This document shows positions 32,522 through 40,247 of a DNA stretch of 64,000 nt, one piece after another. Each line of letters starts with the position of its first letter. Position 1 is the stretch's first letter. Source of the stretch: an uncultured Oscillospiraceae bacterium. Its GTDB lineage: Bacteria; Bacillota; Clostridia; Oscillospirales; Oscillospiraceae. The stretch is from positions 1 through 64,000 of the forward strand of contig CAKTXA010000003.1 of assembly GCA_934631005.1 (NCBI GenBank), given 5' to 3'. A program made the position numbers and the translations under genes. The notes beneath the pieces were generated by a model. It did not search any database, was not told the DNA's origin, and was given only the letters and a program-made list of their open reading frames with translations.

Positions 32522-32624
32522 CATTTTCGCGCCCGGTTGCACGTTTGCGGGAAACTCGGCGTGCGTTCCGGCGGTAAGGTTGAAGGGCAAAGCCCGAAAA
32601 TTATCAGAAATGGGGGGAGATTAT

Positions 32625-32909
32625 ATGCAATTGGCCGCGTCCGTGTGCGCGCTGACCGTGTCGCTGGCGGCGGCGGTGGGCGTGTTCGCAAGGATCTTTT
32701 CGTCGATCGCGGCGATCCGCAGGGGACAGCAGTGTCTGCTGCGGCAGCAGATGCTGGAGGTGTATTACAAATGCCGCGAATCGCGCACCATCCGGCAGTA
32801 CCGCTACGAGAATTTTGCCATGAGCTATCACGCCTACAAGGCGCTCGGCGGCAACAGCTTCATCGACCACATCAAGCAGGAGGTCGACGGGTGGGAGGTG
32901 GTGTCGTGA
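32625..32909 (+). CDS. Small membrane-anchored protein of the lysis cassette
   Basis: 94 residues with an N-terminal membrane helix (LAASVCALTVSLAAAVGVFARIF) and a charged cytoplasmic part (YYKCRESRTIRQYRYENFAMSYHAYKALGGNSFIDHIKQE). Similar small proteins precede holins in phages of gut Firmicutes. GGGGGGAG lies 7 nt before the ATG. First gene of a compact unit whose next gene overlaps its stop (GTGA). Function unknown. Confidence 0.75.
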   Translation: MQLAASVCALTVSLAAAVGVFARIFSSIAAIRRGQQCLLRQQMLEVYYKCRESRTIRQYRYENFAMSYHAYKALGGNSFIDHIKQEVDGWEVVS

Positions 32910-33151
32910 TCCGTCCAAAGCGCCGCTGGCGCAAAGGGGAGATGGCGCGGACGATCGTGCTGTACTGCCTGCGGGTGCTGACGTTGGTGCTCATCTGGGC
33001 GGTGGCGGTCAAGACCTACGCCGTTGTCAAATGGGGCGCGGCGGATGTGAGCGACGTGCTCATCTACGCCGGCGGCGCGTTCGGTGTGGAACTGATCTCA
33101 CTGGCGTTCAAGCGTATTTTCGCAAAAAAACAGGATAGGGAGGAAGGATAA
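32906..33151 (+). CDS. Small two-helix membrane protein of the lysis cassette
   Basis: 81 residues from GTG 32906, which overlaps the previous stop. A basic N-terminus (RPKRRWRKGEM) is followed by two membrane helices (VLYCLRVLTLVLIWAVAV and DVLIYAGGAFGVELISLAF) and a charged tail, a holin-like layout. Not assigned to a named family. The next gene starts immediately behind it. Confidence 0.7.
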   Translation: MIRPKRRWRKGEMARTIVLYCLRVLTLVLIWAVAVKTYAVVKWGAADVSDVLIYAGGAFGVELISLAFKRIFAKKQDREEG

Positions 33152-33152
33152 C

Positions 33153-33368
33153 ATGGAGATCGTGAGAAAACGTTTGGGGAATCTTTTGAGCGTCAAGTCG
33201 CTGGTGACGCTGGCGCTGACGGCGGTGTTTGCGTATATGGCAGTGCGGGAACGCATCTCGCAGGATTTTATGACCATCTACGCGGTCATCATCGCGTTTT
33301 ATTTCGGCACGCAGTCGCAAAAAACGCAGGATGCCATCGACAAGGGGGCGAACGATGGTCAGAATTAA
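33153..33368 (+). CDS. Holin-like small membrane protein
   Basis: 71 residues: a short basic start, a membrane helix (SLVTLALTAVFAYMAV), a second hydrophobic helix (FMTIYAVIIAFYFGTQS) and a polar tail. This matches small phage holins that sit directly before an endolysin. AGGAAGG precedes the ATG. Its 3' end overlaps the amidase start by 14 bp. Confidence 0.8.
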   Translation: MEIVRKRLGNLLSVKSLVTLALTAVFAYMAVRERISQDFMTIYAVIIAFYFGTQSQKTQDAIDKGANDGQN

Positions 33369-34014
33369 GGAACAGCCCGCCTGCCGGTCGAATTACGGCG
33401 GCAGGCGCACGGGAAAGATCGAGTGGATCGTGATGCACTATACCGGCAATGACGGCGATTCGGACGAGGCGAACGGGCGGTATTTTCAGCAGCCGCTGAA
33501 CCCCGTGGCGTCAGCGCACTACTTTGTGGACGACGACTCCATCACGCGCTCCGTGCCGGATGACTACGTTGCCTATCACTGCGGGGCGCAGCGCTACCGC
33601 CATCCGTATTGCCGGAACGCGAACTCCATCGGCGTGGAGCTGTGCGACGCAAAGCGCGACGGGCGCGTGATGGCGACCGACAAGACGATCGCCAACGCGG
33701 CGGAGCTGGTGTACTGGCTGTGCAGGCAGTACGGCATTCCCTACGATCATATTATCCGGCACTACGACGTGACCGGGAAGCTCTGCCCGGCGTATTGGGT
33801 GCACGGCGACGGGCTGCAGAAATTCAGACGACAGGTCGAGGAGGTGGGCGAAGTGGTCGAGCAGGCGAAGCTGATCGTGGACGGCCGGACGGTGCCGGTG
33901 GAGCGCATCCTGAAAAACGGGACAAACTACATTAAAATCCGCGACGTGGCAAAGGCACTGGATCTGGAGGTCGGCTTTGAGGGCAATATCGCGGTGCTGC
34001 GCAGCAAAAAGTAA
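33355..34014 (+). CDS. N-acetylmuramoyl-L-alanine amidase (endolysin-type)
   Basis: 219 residues. The Amidase_2 (PGRP) domain (~15-155) has zinc ligands in VMHYTG and RHYDVTGKLCP and the usual SAHYFVDD and YHCGA motifs. It cleaves the lactyl-peptide bond of peptidoglycan. A C-terminal copper-amine-oxidase-N-like domain (~168-219: LIVDGRTVPVERILKNGTNYIKIRDVAKAL) probably binds cell wall. It ends a four-gene lysis unit but no capsid, tail or integrase genes are nearby. No signal peptide, so release should depend on the holin. Confidence 0.92.
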   Translation: MVRIKEQPACRSNYGGRRTGKIEWIVMHYTGNDGDSDEANGRYFQQPLNPVASAHYFVDDDSITRSVPDDYVAYHCGAQRYRHPYCRNANSIGVELCDAKRDGRVMATDKTIANAAELVYWLCRQYGIPYDHIIRHYDVTGKLCPAYWVHGDGLQKFRRQVEEVGEVVEQAKLIVDGRTVPVERILKNGTNYIKIRDVAKALDLEVGFEGNIAVLRSKK

Positions 34015-34028
34015 ACAGACGCATGAAC

Positions 34029-34062
34029 GCCCCGCCGGGGAAACCGGCGGGGCATTGCTTTT
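34029..34062 (+). terminator. Terminator of the lysis cassette
   Basis: Perfect 10-bp stem (34029-34038 with 34044-34053), 5-nt loop, then ATTGCTTTTT. Confidence 0.85.
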
Positions 34063-34083
34063 TGGTTGCAGCGGCGGTATAAT
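34055..34083 (+). promoter_or_regulatory. Promoter of the amidohydrolase gene
   Basis: TTGCTT (34055-34060), 17 bp, TATAAT (34078-34083); it overlaps the T run of the preceding terminator. Confidence 0.75.
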
Positions 34084-34111
34084 CGGGAAAAACGGCGGGG
34101 AGGTGAGCGCG

Positions 34112-34972
34112 GTGCGGTATGATGCGCATATCCATATGCTGCTGGACGGCGAAAACTGGCGCGCGGCCATCGCGCGGCACCGGGACGCGCCGGACGAGGA
34201 CTATATCCGCGCGGTGCTGGCGCGCTATCAGGCGCTGGGCGTCACGCACCTGCGCGACGGCGGCGACCGCTGGGGCGTGTGCACGCGCACGGCGCAGCTG
34301 GCGGGGGAGTATGGAATAGTTTACATAACACCGGCATTCCCGATCTACAAAGCCGGACAGTACGGCAGCTTCATCGGCCGCGGCTATGCGAGCCTTGCGG
34401 AGTACGGCGCGCTTGTGGAGCGCGCGGCGCGCGAGGGCGCGGATTTTATCAAGGTGATGATCTCCGGGATCATGGACTTTGACCGCTTCGGCGTCATCAC
34501 CGGCGAGCCGTATGCGCCGGAGGAGATCTGCGAGCTGATCCGCATCGCGCACGCGGCGGGCCTGCGCGTGATGGCGCACGCCAACGGCGCGCGCACGGTG
34601 CAGGCGGCGGCGGAAGCGGGCGTCGACTCCGTGGAGCACGGGGCGTATCTCGACGACGCGGCGCTGCGCGCCATGGCAGACGGCGGCACGCTCTGGACGC
34701 CCACGATCGTGACGATCGGGAATCTGATCGGCTGCGGGCGGTATCCGGATGACGTGCTGCGGCCGCTGTTCCGGCTGCACGCGGAGAATATCCGGCGCGC
34801 TGCCGCGCTCGGCGTGCCCATCGCCATCGGCAGCGACGCGGGCGCGTACCGCGTGCCGCACGGCAGCGGCGCGGCGGATGAGCGGCGGTATCTCGAGGAC
34901 ATCCTCGGCGCGGACAGCGAAGCGCTGCACCGCGGCGAGCGGGCGATGGCCGCATGGTTCAAAAAGAAATAA
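34112..34972 (+). CDS. Amidohydrolase family protein
   Basis: A 286-residue metal-dependent hydrolase. The GTG at 34112 has GGGGAGGTGA upstream and gives the start MRYDAHIHML with the H-x-H metal pair. Later motifs follow the amidohydrolase barrel: Lys in DFIKVMISG (candidate carboxylated bridge), HANG, VEHGAYL and the final aspartate in AIGSDAGAY. Related enzymes include prolidase- and imidazolonepropionase-like hydrolases. It has its own promoter; substrate unknown. Confidence 0.88.
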   Translation: MRYDAHIHMLLDGENWRAAIARHRDAPDEDYIRAVLARYQALGVTHLRDGGDRWGVCTRTAQLAGEYGIVYITPAFPIYKAGQYGSFIGRGYASLAEYGALVERAAREGADFIKVMISGIMDFDRFGVITGEPYAPEEICELIRIAHAAGLRVMAHANGARTVQAAAEAGVDSVEHGAYLDDAALRAMADGGTLWTPTIVTIGNLIGCGRYPDDVLRPLFRLHAENIRRAAALGVPIAIGSDAGAYRVPHGSGAADERRYLEDILGADSEALHRGERAMAAWFKKK

Positions 34973-35020
34973 AAAAAGCGGGTGCCGTTCCGAATGAACA
35001 GCACCCGTTTATTTTTGCCA

Positions 35021-35209
35021 TCAGATCGCGCGCTCAACCTTATTGGAACGCAGGCATCTCGTACAGACGTACACATGGCGCGGAGAACCGTCAACGATCG
35101 CCTTCACGCGCTTGACGTTGGGCTTCCAGCTCCGGTTGGCCCGACGATGAGAGTGGGAGACCTTGATACCGAACGTAACGCCCTTGCCGCAAATATCGCA
35201 CTTTGCCAT
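35021..35209 (-). CDS. rpmB: 50S ribosomal protein L28
   Basis: 62 residues, MAKCDICGKGVTFG to VERAI, the standard length. Zinc-ribbon cysteine pairs (CDICG and CTRCL) mark the C+ form. AGGAGG precedes the ATG at 35209, while an ATG 9 nt earlier is less well placed. It is transcribed alone and opposite to hprK. Confidence 0.97.
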   Translation of the reverse strand: MAKCDICGKGVTFGIKVSHSHRRANRSWKPNVKRVKAIVDGSPRHVYVCTRCLRSNKVERAI

Positions 35210-35362
35210 CAACTGCACCTCCTTGCCACTGGAAAATCCATAAAATCAGCAGTCCTGCGGACGCCGAACAATATAGTAACAGATGTTTCCACAAAAAGCA
35301 AGCATAATTTCGAGGAATTTCTGAAAATTTCTTTTTGACCTGCCGCGCGCCGCGTTTGACGG

Positions 35363-35391
35363 TTGCGAAATGGCGGGCGGCATGGTATCAT
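35363..35391 (+). promoter_or_regulatory. Promoter of hprK
   Basis: TTGCGA (35363-35368), 17 bp, TATCAT (35386-35391), 48 bp before the hprK ATG. Confidence 0.6.
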
Positions 35392-35438
35392 ATGGTCACC
35401 GGACGCGCCGGAAGCGCGATGATTTTGAGGTGAACGCT

Positions 35439-36386
35439 ATGCCCAACACATATTCGGTCCTGCTCTCGGAGCTGGTGGAGGAATTCAATCTGGAGCTGTT
35501 CCATCAGTCCTCCGACTATGAAAAGATCCATGTGATGGTGGACGACATCAGCCGTCCGGGCCTGCATCTGGCGGGCTTCTTTGAGCATTTTGAGCCGATG
35601 CGCGTGTATGTCTGCGGAACGGTGGAGTCGGCGTATCTGCAAAAGCTCTCCAGTCAGGAGCGGCTGATCATCTTTGACCACTTCCTGTCCTACAAGATCC
35701 CGGCGCTCATTTTTGCCCGCGGCATCCCGGCGCTGCCGGAGTGTCTGGAGATGGCGAAAAAGCACGATGTGACCGTGCTCAGCAGCAAGGATACCACGTC
35801 CTACATCGTCTCCAACCTCATCACGTACCTCAAGGGCGCGCTCGCCCCGCGCGTCACGCGCCACGGCGTGCTGGTGGAGATCTACGGCGAGGGCGTGCTC
35901 ATCATGGGCGAGAGCGGCATCGGCAAGAGCGAAACGGCCGTGGAGCTTCTTAAGCGCGGGCACCGTCTGATCGCGGACGACGCGGTAGAGCTCAAAAAGA
36001 TCTCCTCGCACGAGCTGCTCGGCTCGCCCCCGGCGGTGCTGAAGCACTATGTGGAGCTGCGCGGCGTGGGCGTGATCAACGTGGCGCGCCTGTTCGGCAT
36101 GGGCGCGGTCAAGGACTGCGCAAACGTCGACCTGATCGTGAACATGGTCCCGTGGCGCGACGGCGAGGAATATGACCGCCTGGGCCTTGAGACGCATTAC
36201 GCCGAAATTCTGGACGTAAAGATCCCGTCCATCACCGTGCCCATCACGCCGGGCCGGAACCTGGCCGTCATTCTGGAGACGGCGGCGATGAACAACCGCC
36301 AGAAGTATATGGGCTTCAACGCGGCCAAGGAATTCACCGAGCAGATGAGCCGCTTCTTTGCCGAAAAGGACGACTCTTACAAATAA
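35439..36386 (+). CDS. hprK: HPr kinase/phosphorylase
   Basis: Phosphorylates or dephosphorylates Ser46 of HPr and so sets carbon catabolite repression in low-GC-lineage Gram-positives. 315 residues as usual: N-terminal domain (1-130), then Walker A GESGIGKSET (~157-166), LIADDAVELK, and the HPrK signature in ELRGVGVINVARLFG. The C-terminus NRQKYMGFNAAKEF is typical. TTGAGGTG precedes the ATG. No HPr gene or lgt is linked here, unlike in Bacillus. Confidence 0.96.
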   Translation: MPNTYSVLLSELVEEFNLELFHQSSDYEKIHVMVDDISRPGLHLAGFFEHFEPMRVYVCGTVESAYLQKLSSQERLIIFDHFLSYKIPALIFARGIPALPECLEMAKKHDVTVLSSKDTTSYIVSNLITYLKGALAPRVTRHGVLVEIYGEGVLIMGESGIGKSETAVELLKRGHRLIADDAVELKKISSHELLGSPPAVLKHYVELRGVGVINVARLFGMGAVKDCANVDLIVNMVPWRDGEEYDRLGLETHYAEILDVKIPSITVPITPGRNLAVILETAAMNNRQKYMGFNAAKEFTEQMSRFFAEKDDSYK

Positions 36387-36404
36387 GATACCGGACGATC
36401 CACA

Positions 36405-36436
36405 CGGGAGCGCCGCACACGCGGCGCTCCCGTTTT
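36405..36436 (+). terminator. Terminator of hprK
   Basis: Perfect 12-bp stem (36405-36416 with 36421-36432), 4-nt loop, TTTT. Confidence 0.85.
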
Positions 36437-36470
36437 AGCACTTCGAGGCAAAAATTGGCACCTGCTGCCG

Positions 36471-36499
36471 GTATCAAATCCGCCCCTTGGGAAATACTG
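36471..36499 (+). promoter_or_regulatory. SigF/SigG-type promoter of sigG
   Basis: GTATC (36471-36475), 14 bp, GGAAATACTG (36490-36499). The -10 fits the forespore consensus GGnnAnAnTR exactly and the -35 is close to GYATA. This matches the known SigF dependence and autoregulation of sigG. Confidence 0.6.
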
Positions 36500-36521
36500 C
36501 ACAAAAAGGGGGACGGATGCT

Positions 36522-37301
36522 ATGCAGGGAAAGGTCGAGATCTGCGGCGTCAACACGGCCAAGCTCAAGACGCTGCCGAACGACGAGATGATGCGGCTCA
36601 TTGACGCCGCGCAGCAGGGCGACGAGCAGGCGCGGCAGAAGCTCGTGGAGGGGAACCTCAAGCTGGTGCTGTCGGTCATCCAGCGGTTTCTGGGACGGGG
36701 CGAGAACCCGGACGATCTGTTTCAGGTGGGGTGCATCGGGCTGCTCAAGGCCATCGCAAATTTTGACACGAGCAAAAATGTGCGCTTTTCCACCTACGGC
36801 GTGCCGATGATCGCGGGCGAGCTGCGGCGGTATCTGCGCGACTACAGCCCCATCCGCATCAGCCGCTCCATGCGCGACACGGCCTACAAGGTGCTGCAGT
36901 GCAAGGAGCAGCTGACGAACGAGCAGGGGCGTGAGCCGACGCAGCAGCAGATCGCGGAGCGGCTTGGCCTTGCGCTGGAGGAGGTCACGAACGCGCTGGA
37001 CGCGATGACCGCGCCGGTGTCGCTCTATGAACCGGTCTACTCCGACGGCGGCGACCCGCTGACGGTCATGGAGCAGGTGCGTGACCGGAAAAATACCGAC
37101 GAGCGCTGGATCGAGTCCATCGCCCTGCGCGAGGCCATCCGCGGCCTGTCTGACCGCGAAAAGCGCATTCTGGCGCTGCGGTTTTACGACGGCAAGACGC
37201 AGATGGAGGTAGCCGGCGAGGTCGGTATCTCGCAGGCGCAGGTGTCCCGGCTGGAGAAAAACGCCCTCGGCTCGCTGCGCAAGGCCATCAGCGTCAACTA
37301 A
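36522..37301 (+). CDS. sigG: Forespore sporulation sigma factor SigG
   Basis: A 259-residue sigma-70-family factor. The N-terminus (KVEICGVNTAKLKTL) is diagnostic for SigG. Region 2 has DDLFQVGCIGLLKAIANFD and FSTYGVPMIAGE, region 3 REPTQQQIAERLG, and region 4 LRFYDGKTQMEVAGEVGISQAQVSRLEK. It directs late forespore gene expression after engulfment. It lies just upstream of a YlmC/YmxH gene as in Bacillus and many Clostridia, and has a forespore-type promoter. Confidence 0.96.
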   Translation: MQGKVEICGVNTAKLKTLPNDEMMRLIDAAQQGDEQARQKLVEGNLKLVLSVIQRFLGRGENPDDLFQVGCIGLLKAIANFDTSKNVRFSTYGVPMIAGELRRYLRDYSPIRISRSMRDTAYKVLQCKEQLTNEQGREPTQQQIAERLGLALEEVTNALDAMTAPVSLYEPVYSDGGDPLTVMEQVRDRKNTDERWIESIALREAIRGLSDREKRILALRFYDGKTQMEVAGEVGISQAQVSRLEKNALGSLRKAISVN

Positions 37302-37382
37302 AGCGCCGCTGAATGCGGCGTACATACCGCGCTTTGCTGCCGCATATAGAACTACCAGAATGTTTTGACAGGAGGCGAGCGG

Positions 37383-37661
37383 ATGGTCAACCGATTTTCC
37401 GAGCTGCGCAGCAAGGAGGTCATCCACATCTGCGAGGGCTGCCGCCTCGGCTATATGAACGACCTGCTGATCGACCTGGACTGCGGGCAGGTACGGGCCA
37501 TCATCGTGCCGGGGCCGTGCAAATTTCTGGGCCTGTTCGGCCGGGAGGACGACTACGTCATTCCCTGGGGCTGCATCCGCCGGATCGGCGAGGACATCCT
37601 GCTGGTGGACGGCCCGCTGGCGGAGTGGAAAACACCCCGCAAAAGAAAACGACTTTTTTGA
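37383..37661 (+). CDS. YlmC/YmxH family sporulation protein (PRC-barrel)
   Basis: 92 residues forming one PRC-barrel-like domain: FSELRSKEVIHICEGCRLGYMNDL, then FGREDDYVIPWGCIRRIGEDILLV. AGGAGG lies before the ATG at 37383. The family regularly follows sigG and is linked to sporulation, but the molecular role is unknown. Co-transcription with sigG is likely, as no terminator separates them. Confidence 0.9.
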   Translation: MVNRFSELRSKEVIHICEGCRLGYMNDLLIDLDCGQVRAIIVPGPCKFLGLFGREDDYVIPWGCIRRIGEDILLVDGPLAEWKTPRKRKRLF

Positions 37662-37691
37662 AAAAACTGCCGGTTTTTTGTGAAAAAACAC

Positions 37692-37720
37692 TTGCATCGC
37701 GGCGGCATTTCAAGTATAAT
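37692..37720 (+). promoter_or_regulatory. Promoter of rpsB-tsf and leader hairpin
   Basis: TTGCAT (37692-37697), 17 bp, TATAAT (37715-37720). A ~125-nt leader follows with a CACTGTGCG/CGCAGTG-type hairpin just after the start; it may be a site of S2 autoregulation, which is inference. Confidence 0.7.
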
Positions 37721-37849
37721 ACCAAGGCACTGTGCGAAAACGCAGTGACATTACCAAACCACACACCCGATGATCCGCGGTTCGGTGTCCTTCCGGATGG
37801 GCCGGGGAGATGATGCGGGTGGCGGTCAAAACAAAAGGAGAACATCAAA

Positions 37850-38596
37850 ATGGCAGTCGTATCCATGAAGCAGCTGCTGGAAGCTGGCGTCCACTTCGGC
37901 CACCAGACCCGCCGCTGGAACCCCAAAATGGCAACCTACATCTACACCGAGCGCAACGGCATCTACATCATTGATCTGCAGAAGACCGTGAAGAAGCTGG
38001 AAGAGGCGTATTCCTTCGTGCGTGAGCTGGCCGCCAACGGCCAGAACATCCTGTTCGTCGGCACCAAGAAGCAGGCGCAGGACGCCATCAAGGAAGAGGC
38101 CGAGCGCGTCGGTCAGTACTATGTGAACGCCCGCTGGCTCGGCGGTATGCTCACCAACTTCCGCACCATGCGCACCCGTATCGACCGTCTGGCCCAGCTG
38201 AAGAAGATGGAAGAGGACGGTACGTTCGCGATGCTGCCGAAGAAGGAAGTCATCAAGCATCAGGGCGAGATCGCCAAGCTCGAGAAGTATCTCGGCGGCG
38301 TGAAGGAAATGAAGAAGCTGCCCGGCGCGCTGTTCATCGTTGACCCCCGCAAGGAGCGCAACGCCATCGCCGAGGCCCGCAAGCTGCACATCCCCATCGT
38401 TGCCATCGTCGACACCAACTGCGACCCGGATGAGGTCGACTATGTGATCCCCGGCAACGATGACGCCATCCGCGCCATCCGCCTCATCGCCGCCACCATG
38501 GCCAACGCCGTTGTGGAAGGCCGTCAGGGCGAGGAGAACACCGAAGCGCCCGCCGCAGCGGAAGCTGCCGCCCCCGAGGCTGTCGAGGCTGAATAA
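37850..38596 (+). CDS. rpsB: 30S ribosomal protein S2
   Basis: 248 residues starting AVVSMKQLLEAGVHFGHQTRRWNPKM, with the classical FVGTKKQAQDAIKEEA and DTNCDPDEVDYVIPGNDDAIRAI segments. Its acidic, Ala-rich tail (NTEAPAAAEAAAPEAVEAE) is common in Clostridia. Followed 70 bp later by tsf, the conserved rpsB-tsf pair. Confidence 0.98.
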   Translation: MAVVSMKQLLEAGVHFGHQTRRWNPKMATYIYTERNGIYIIDLQKTVKKLEEAYSFVRELAANGQNILFVGTKKQAQDAIKEEAERVGQYYVNARWLGGMLTNFRTMRTRIDRLAQLKKMEEDGTFAMLPKKEVIKHQGEIAKLEKYLGGVKEMKKLPGALFIVDPRKERNAIAEARKLHIPIVAIVDTNCDPDEVDYVIPGNDDAIRAIRLIAATMANAVVEGRQGEENTEAPAAAEAAAPEAVEAE

Positions 38597-38666
38597 TCCG
38601 TTCCAATAAGTGCCCGCCCGCGCGGGCACTTTTCAAAAGAAAGACTATATACAGGAGGATATTACA

Positions 38667-39593
38667 ATGGCATTTACTGCTGCTGATGTGAAGAAACTGC
38701 GTGAAATGACCAACGTCGGTATGATGGACTGCAAGAAGGCCCTCACCGAGACCGACGGCGATATGGATAAGGCGGTCGAGTGGCTGCGCGAAAAGGGCCT
38801 TGCGAAGGCTGCCAAGAAGGCCAGCCGCATCGCGGCCGAAGGCATGGCGTATGCCGAGGTCTGCAGCGAGTGCGGCGTGGGCGCCGTGGTCGAAGTGAAC
38901 TGCGAGACCGACTTCTGCGCAAAGTCCGCTCCGTTCGTGGAGTTCGTGAAGGACATCTGCAAGGTCGTTATGACCGACGCGCCCGCCGACGTCGCGGCGC
39001 TGACCGAGTGCAAGTATCCCGGCTCCGACCTGAAGGTCTCCGAGATCCTGCCCGAGAAGGTCATGTCCATCGGCGAAAACCTGCAGATCCGCCGCTTCAA
39101 GCGCTTTGACAAGAACACCTCCGTCTCTTACGTCCACGCGGGCGGCAAGATCGGCGTGCTGGTGAACCTCGCCGTCGAGGGCGGCATCGACGCCACCACC
39201 ATCGGCAAGGACATCGCAATGCAGATCGCGGCTCTGAACCCCCGCTTCTGGGACAAGAGCAACGTCACCGACGACGTCATCGAGGAAGAGAAGAAAATCC
39301 TCGTTGCGCAGATGGACAACGACCCGAAGATGGCCTCCAAGCCGCAGCAGGTCAAGGAAAAGATCGCTGCCGGCAAGCTCAATAAGTTCTATGAAGAGAA
39401 CTGCCTGCTCCAGCAGCCGTTCGTCAAGGACGGCAGCGTCTCCGTTGAGCAGTATATGAACGCCGCGGCCAAGGAGCTCGGCGGCAAGGTCACGTTCGTC
39501 GACGCCGTCCGCTTCGAAAAGGGCGAGGGCATCGAGAAGAAGCAGGAAGACTTCGCCGCAGAAGTCGCCGCGCAGATGAACATGGGCAAGTAA
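38667..39593 (+). CDS. tsf: Elongation factor Ts
   Basis: 308 residues; guanine nucleotide exchange factor for EF-Tu. The UBA-like N-terminus (TAADVKKLREMTNVGMMDCKKAL) and the core motif VNCETDFCAKSAPF are present, with Cys-Ala where V-A-R/K is usual. The dimerisation domain and C-terminal helix are complete. AGGAGG precedes the ATG at 38667. Terminators follow at 39596-39624 and 39643-39671. Confidence 0.97.
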   Translation: MAFTAADVKKLREMTNVGMMDCKKALTETDGDMDKAVEWLREKGLAKAAKKASRIAAEGMAYAEVCSECGVGAVVEVNCETDFCAKSAPFVEFVKDICKVVMTDAPADVAALTECKYPGSDLKVSEILPEKVMSIGENLQIRRFKRFDKNTSVSYVHAGGKIGVLVNLAVEGGIDATTIGKDIAMQIAALNPRFWDKSNVTDDVIEEEKKILVAQMDNDPKMASKPQQVKEKIAAGKLNKFYEENCLLQQPFVKDGSVSVEQYMNAAAKELGGKVTFVDAVRFEKGEGIEKKQEDFAAEVAAQMNMGK

Positions 39594-39642
39594 TTGATAC
39601 AGCCAAACAAGTTTGGCTGTATCTCAAACGAAAATCGCTTTA

Positions 39643-39671
39643 AGAGGACGGCGTTTGCCGTCCTCTTTTTG
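39643..39671 (+). terminator. Terminator of rpsB-tsf
   Basis: An 11-bp stem (39643-39653 with 39658-39668) and TTTTT. Another perfect 13-bp hairpin (39596-39624) sits just before it without a T run. Confidence 0.9.
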
Positions 39672-39688
39672 CATGCGTGATTTTTTAG

Positions 39689-39717
39689 TTGCATTCTGTA
39701 GATTTCATGGGTATAAT
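39689..39717 (+). promoter_or_regulatory. Promoter of the DUF1858 gene
   Basis: TTGCAT (39689-39694), 17 bp, TATAAT (39712-39717), 31 bp before the ATG. Confidence 0.75.
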
Positions 39718-39748
39718 AAACCTACAAATTTGATAGGGGGTCATTTTT

Positions 39749-39970
39749 ATGGCTGCGAAAATTGAAAAAACGACCATCATCGGCGACGTTCTGGACATCG
39801 CGCCGCAGACTGCGCCGCTGTTCATGTCCATCGGCATGCACTGCCTGGGCTGCCCGGCTTCCCGCGGCGAGACCGTGGAGGAAGCGTGCGCCGTGCACGG
39901 CGTGGACGCCGACGCGTTCCTGGAGCAGGTCAATAAGTTCATCGAGGCCAGCGAAGAAGCCGGGCTCTGA
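39749..39970 (+). CDS. DUF1858 domain protein
   Basis: A 73-residue protein equal to one DUF1858/ScdA-N domain: IGDVLDIAPQTAPLFMSIGMHCLGCPASRGETVEEACAVHGVD. The CxxC pair (HCLGCP) and the following helices are the conserved core. In ScdA/RIC proteins this domain precedes an iron-binding hemerythrin-like part, which is absent here. A redox or metal-handling role is possible. Its mRNA continues into the hairpin array at 39969-40222. Confidence 0.88.
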   Translation: MAAKIEKTTIIGDVLDIAPQTAPLFMSIGMHCLGCPASRGETVEEACAVHGVDADAFLEQVNKFIEASEEAGL

Positions 39971-40222
39971 GCATTTCAAAAACACGTTTTTGAAATGCTC
40001 TCAAACGAGACCCGCTTCGCTGGGCTCTCGTTTGAACAGGCTTGCAGACTGCGCGCGCATAATTTGTGTGCCGTAGGCACACAAATTCCACACTTGCAGT
40101 CTGAGCAGTATTTTTGCCGACGCGCATGTCGCCGGCAAAAATGATCCAAATTGCTTTCGCCGCTGCGGCGGCGAAACTCTACGAGGTTTTTCGGAAAAAA
40201 GGAGGCATGTGCCTCCTTTTTT
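39969..40222 (+). repeat. Array of six consecutive hairpins
   Basis: Hairpin 1: 15-bp perfect arms 39969-39983/39986-40000. 2: TCAAACGAGA arms 40001-40010/40026-40035. 3: nested, 8-bp outer arms 40045-40052/40096-40103 and 12-bp perfect inner arms 40061-40072/40076-40087. 4: 10-bp arms 40110-40119/40133-40142. 5: 9-bp arms 40155-40163/40168-40176. 6: 13-bp terminator 40195-40207/40210-40222. The sequences differ from each other, so this is not a simple tandem repeat. No ORF is supported here. Confidence 0.85.
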
Positions 40223-40247
40223 CGTGGAATGGAATGGAGAATCGGGT

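Noticed and set aside
32625..34014. Complete prophage
   Set aside because: Only lysis-type genes are present; flanking genes are chromosomal housekeeping and spore genes.
39969..40222. CRISPR array
   Set aside because: The palindromes differ in sequence and length and there are no regular direct repeats or spacers.
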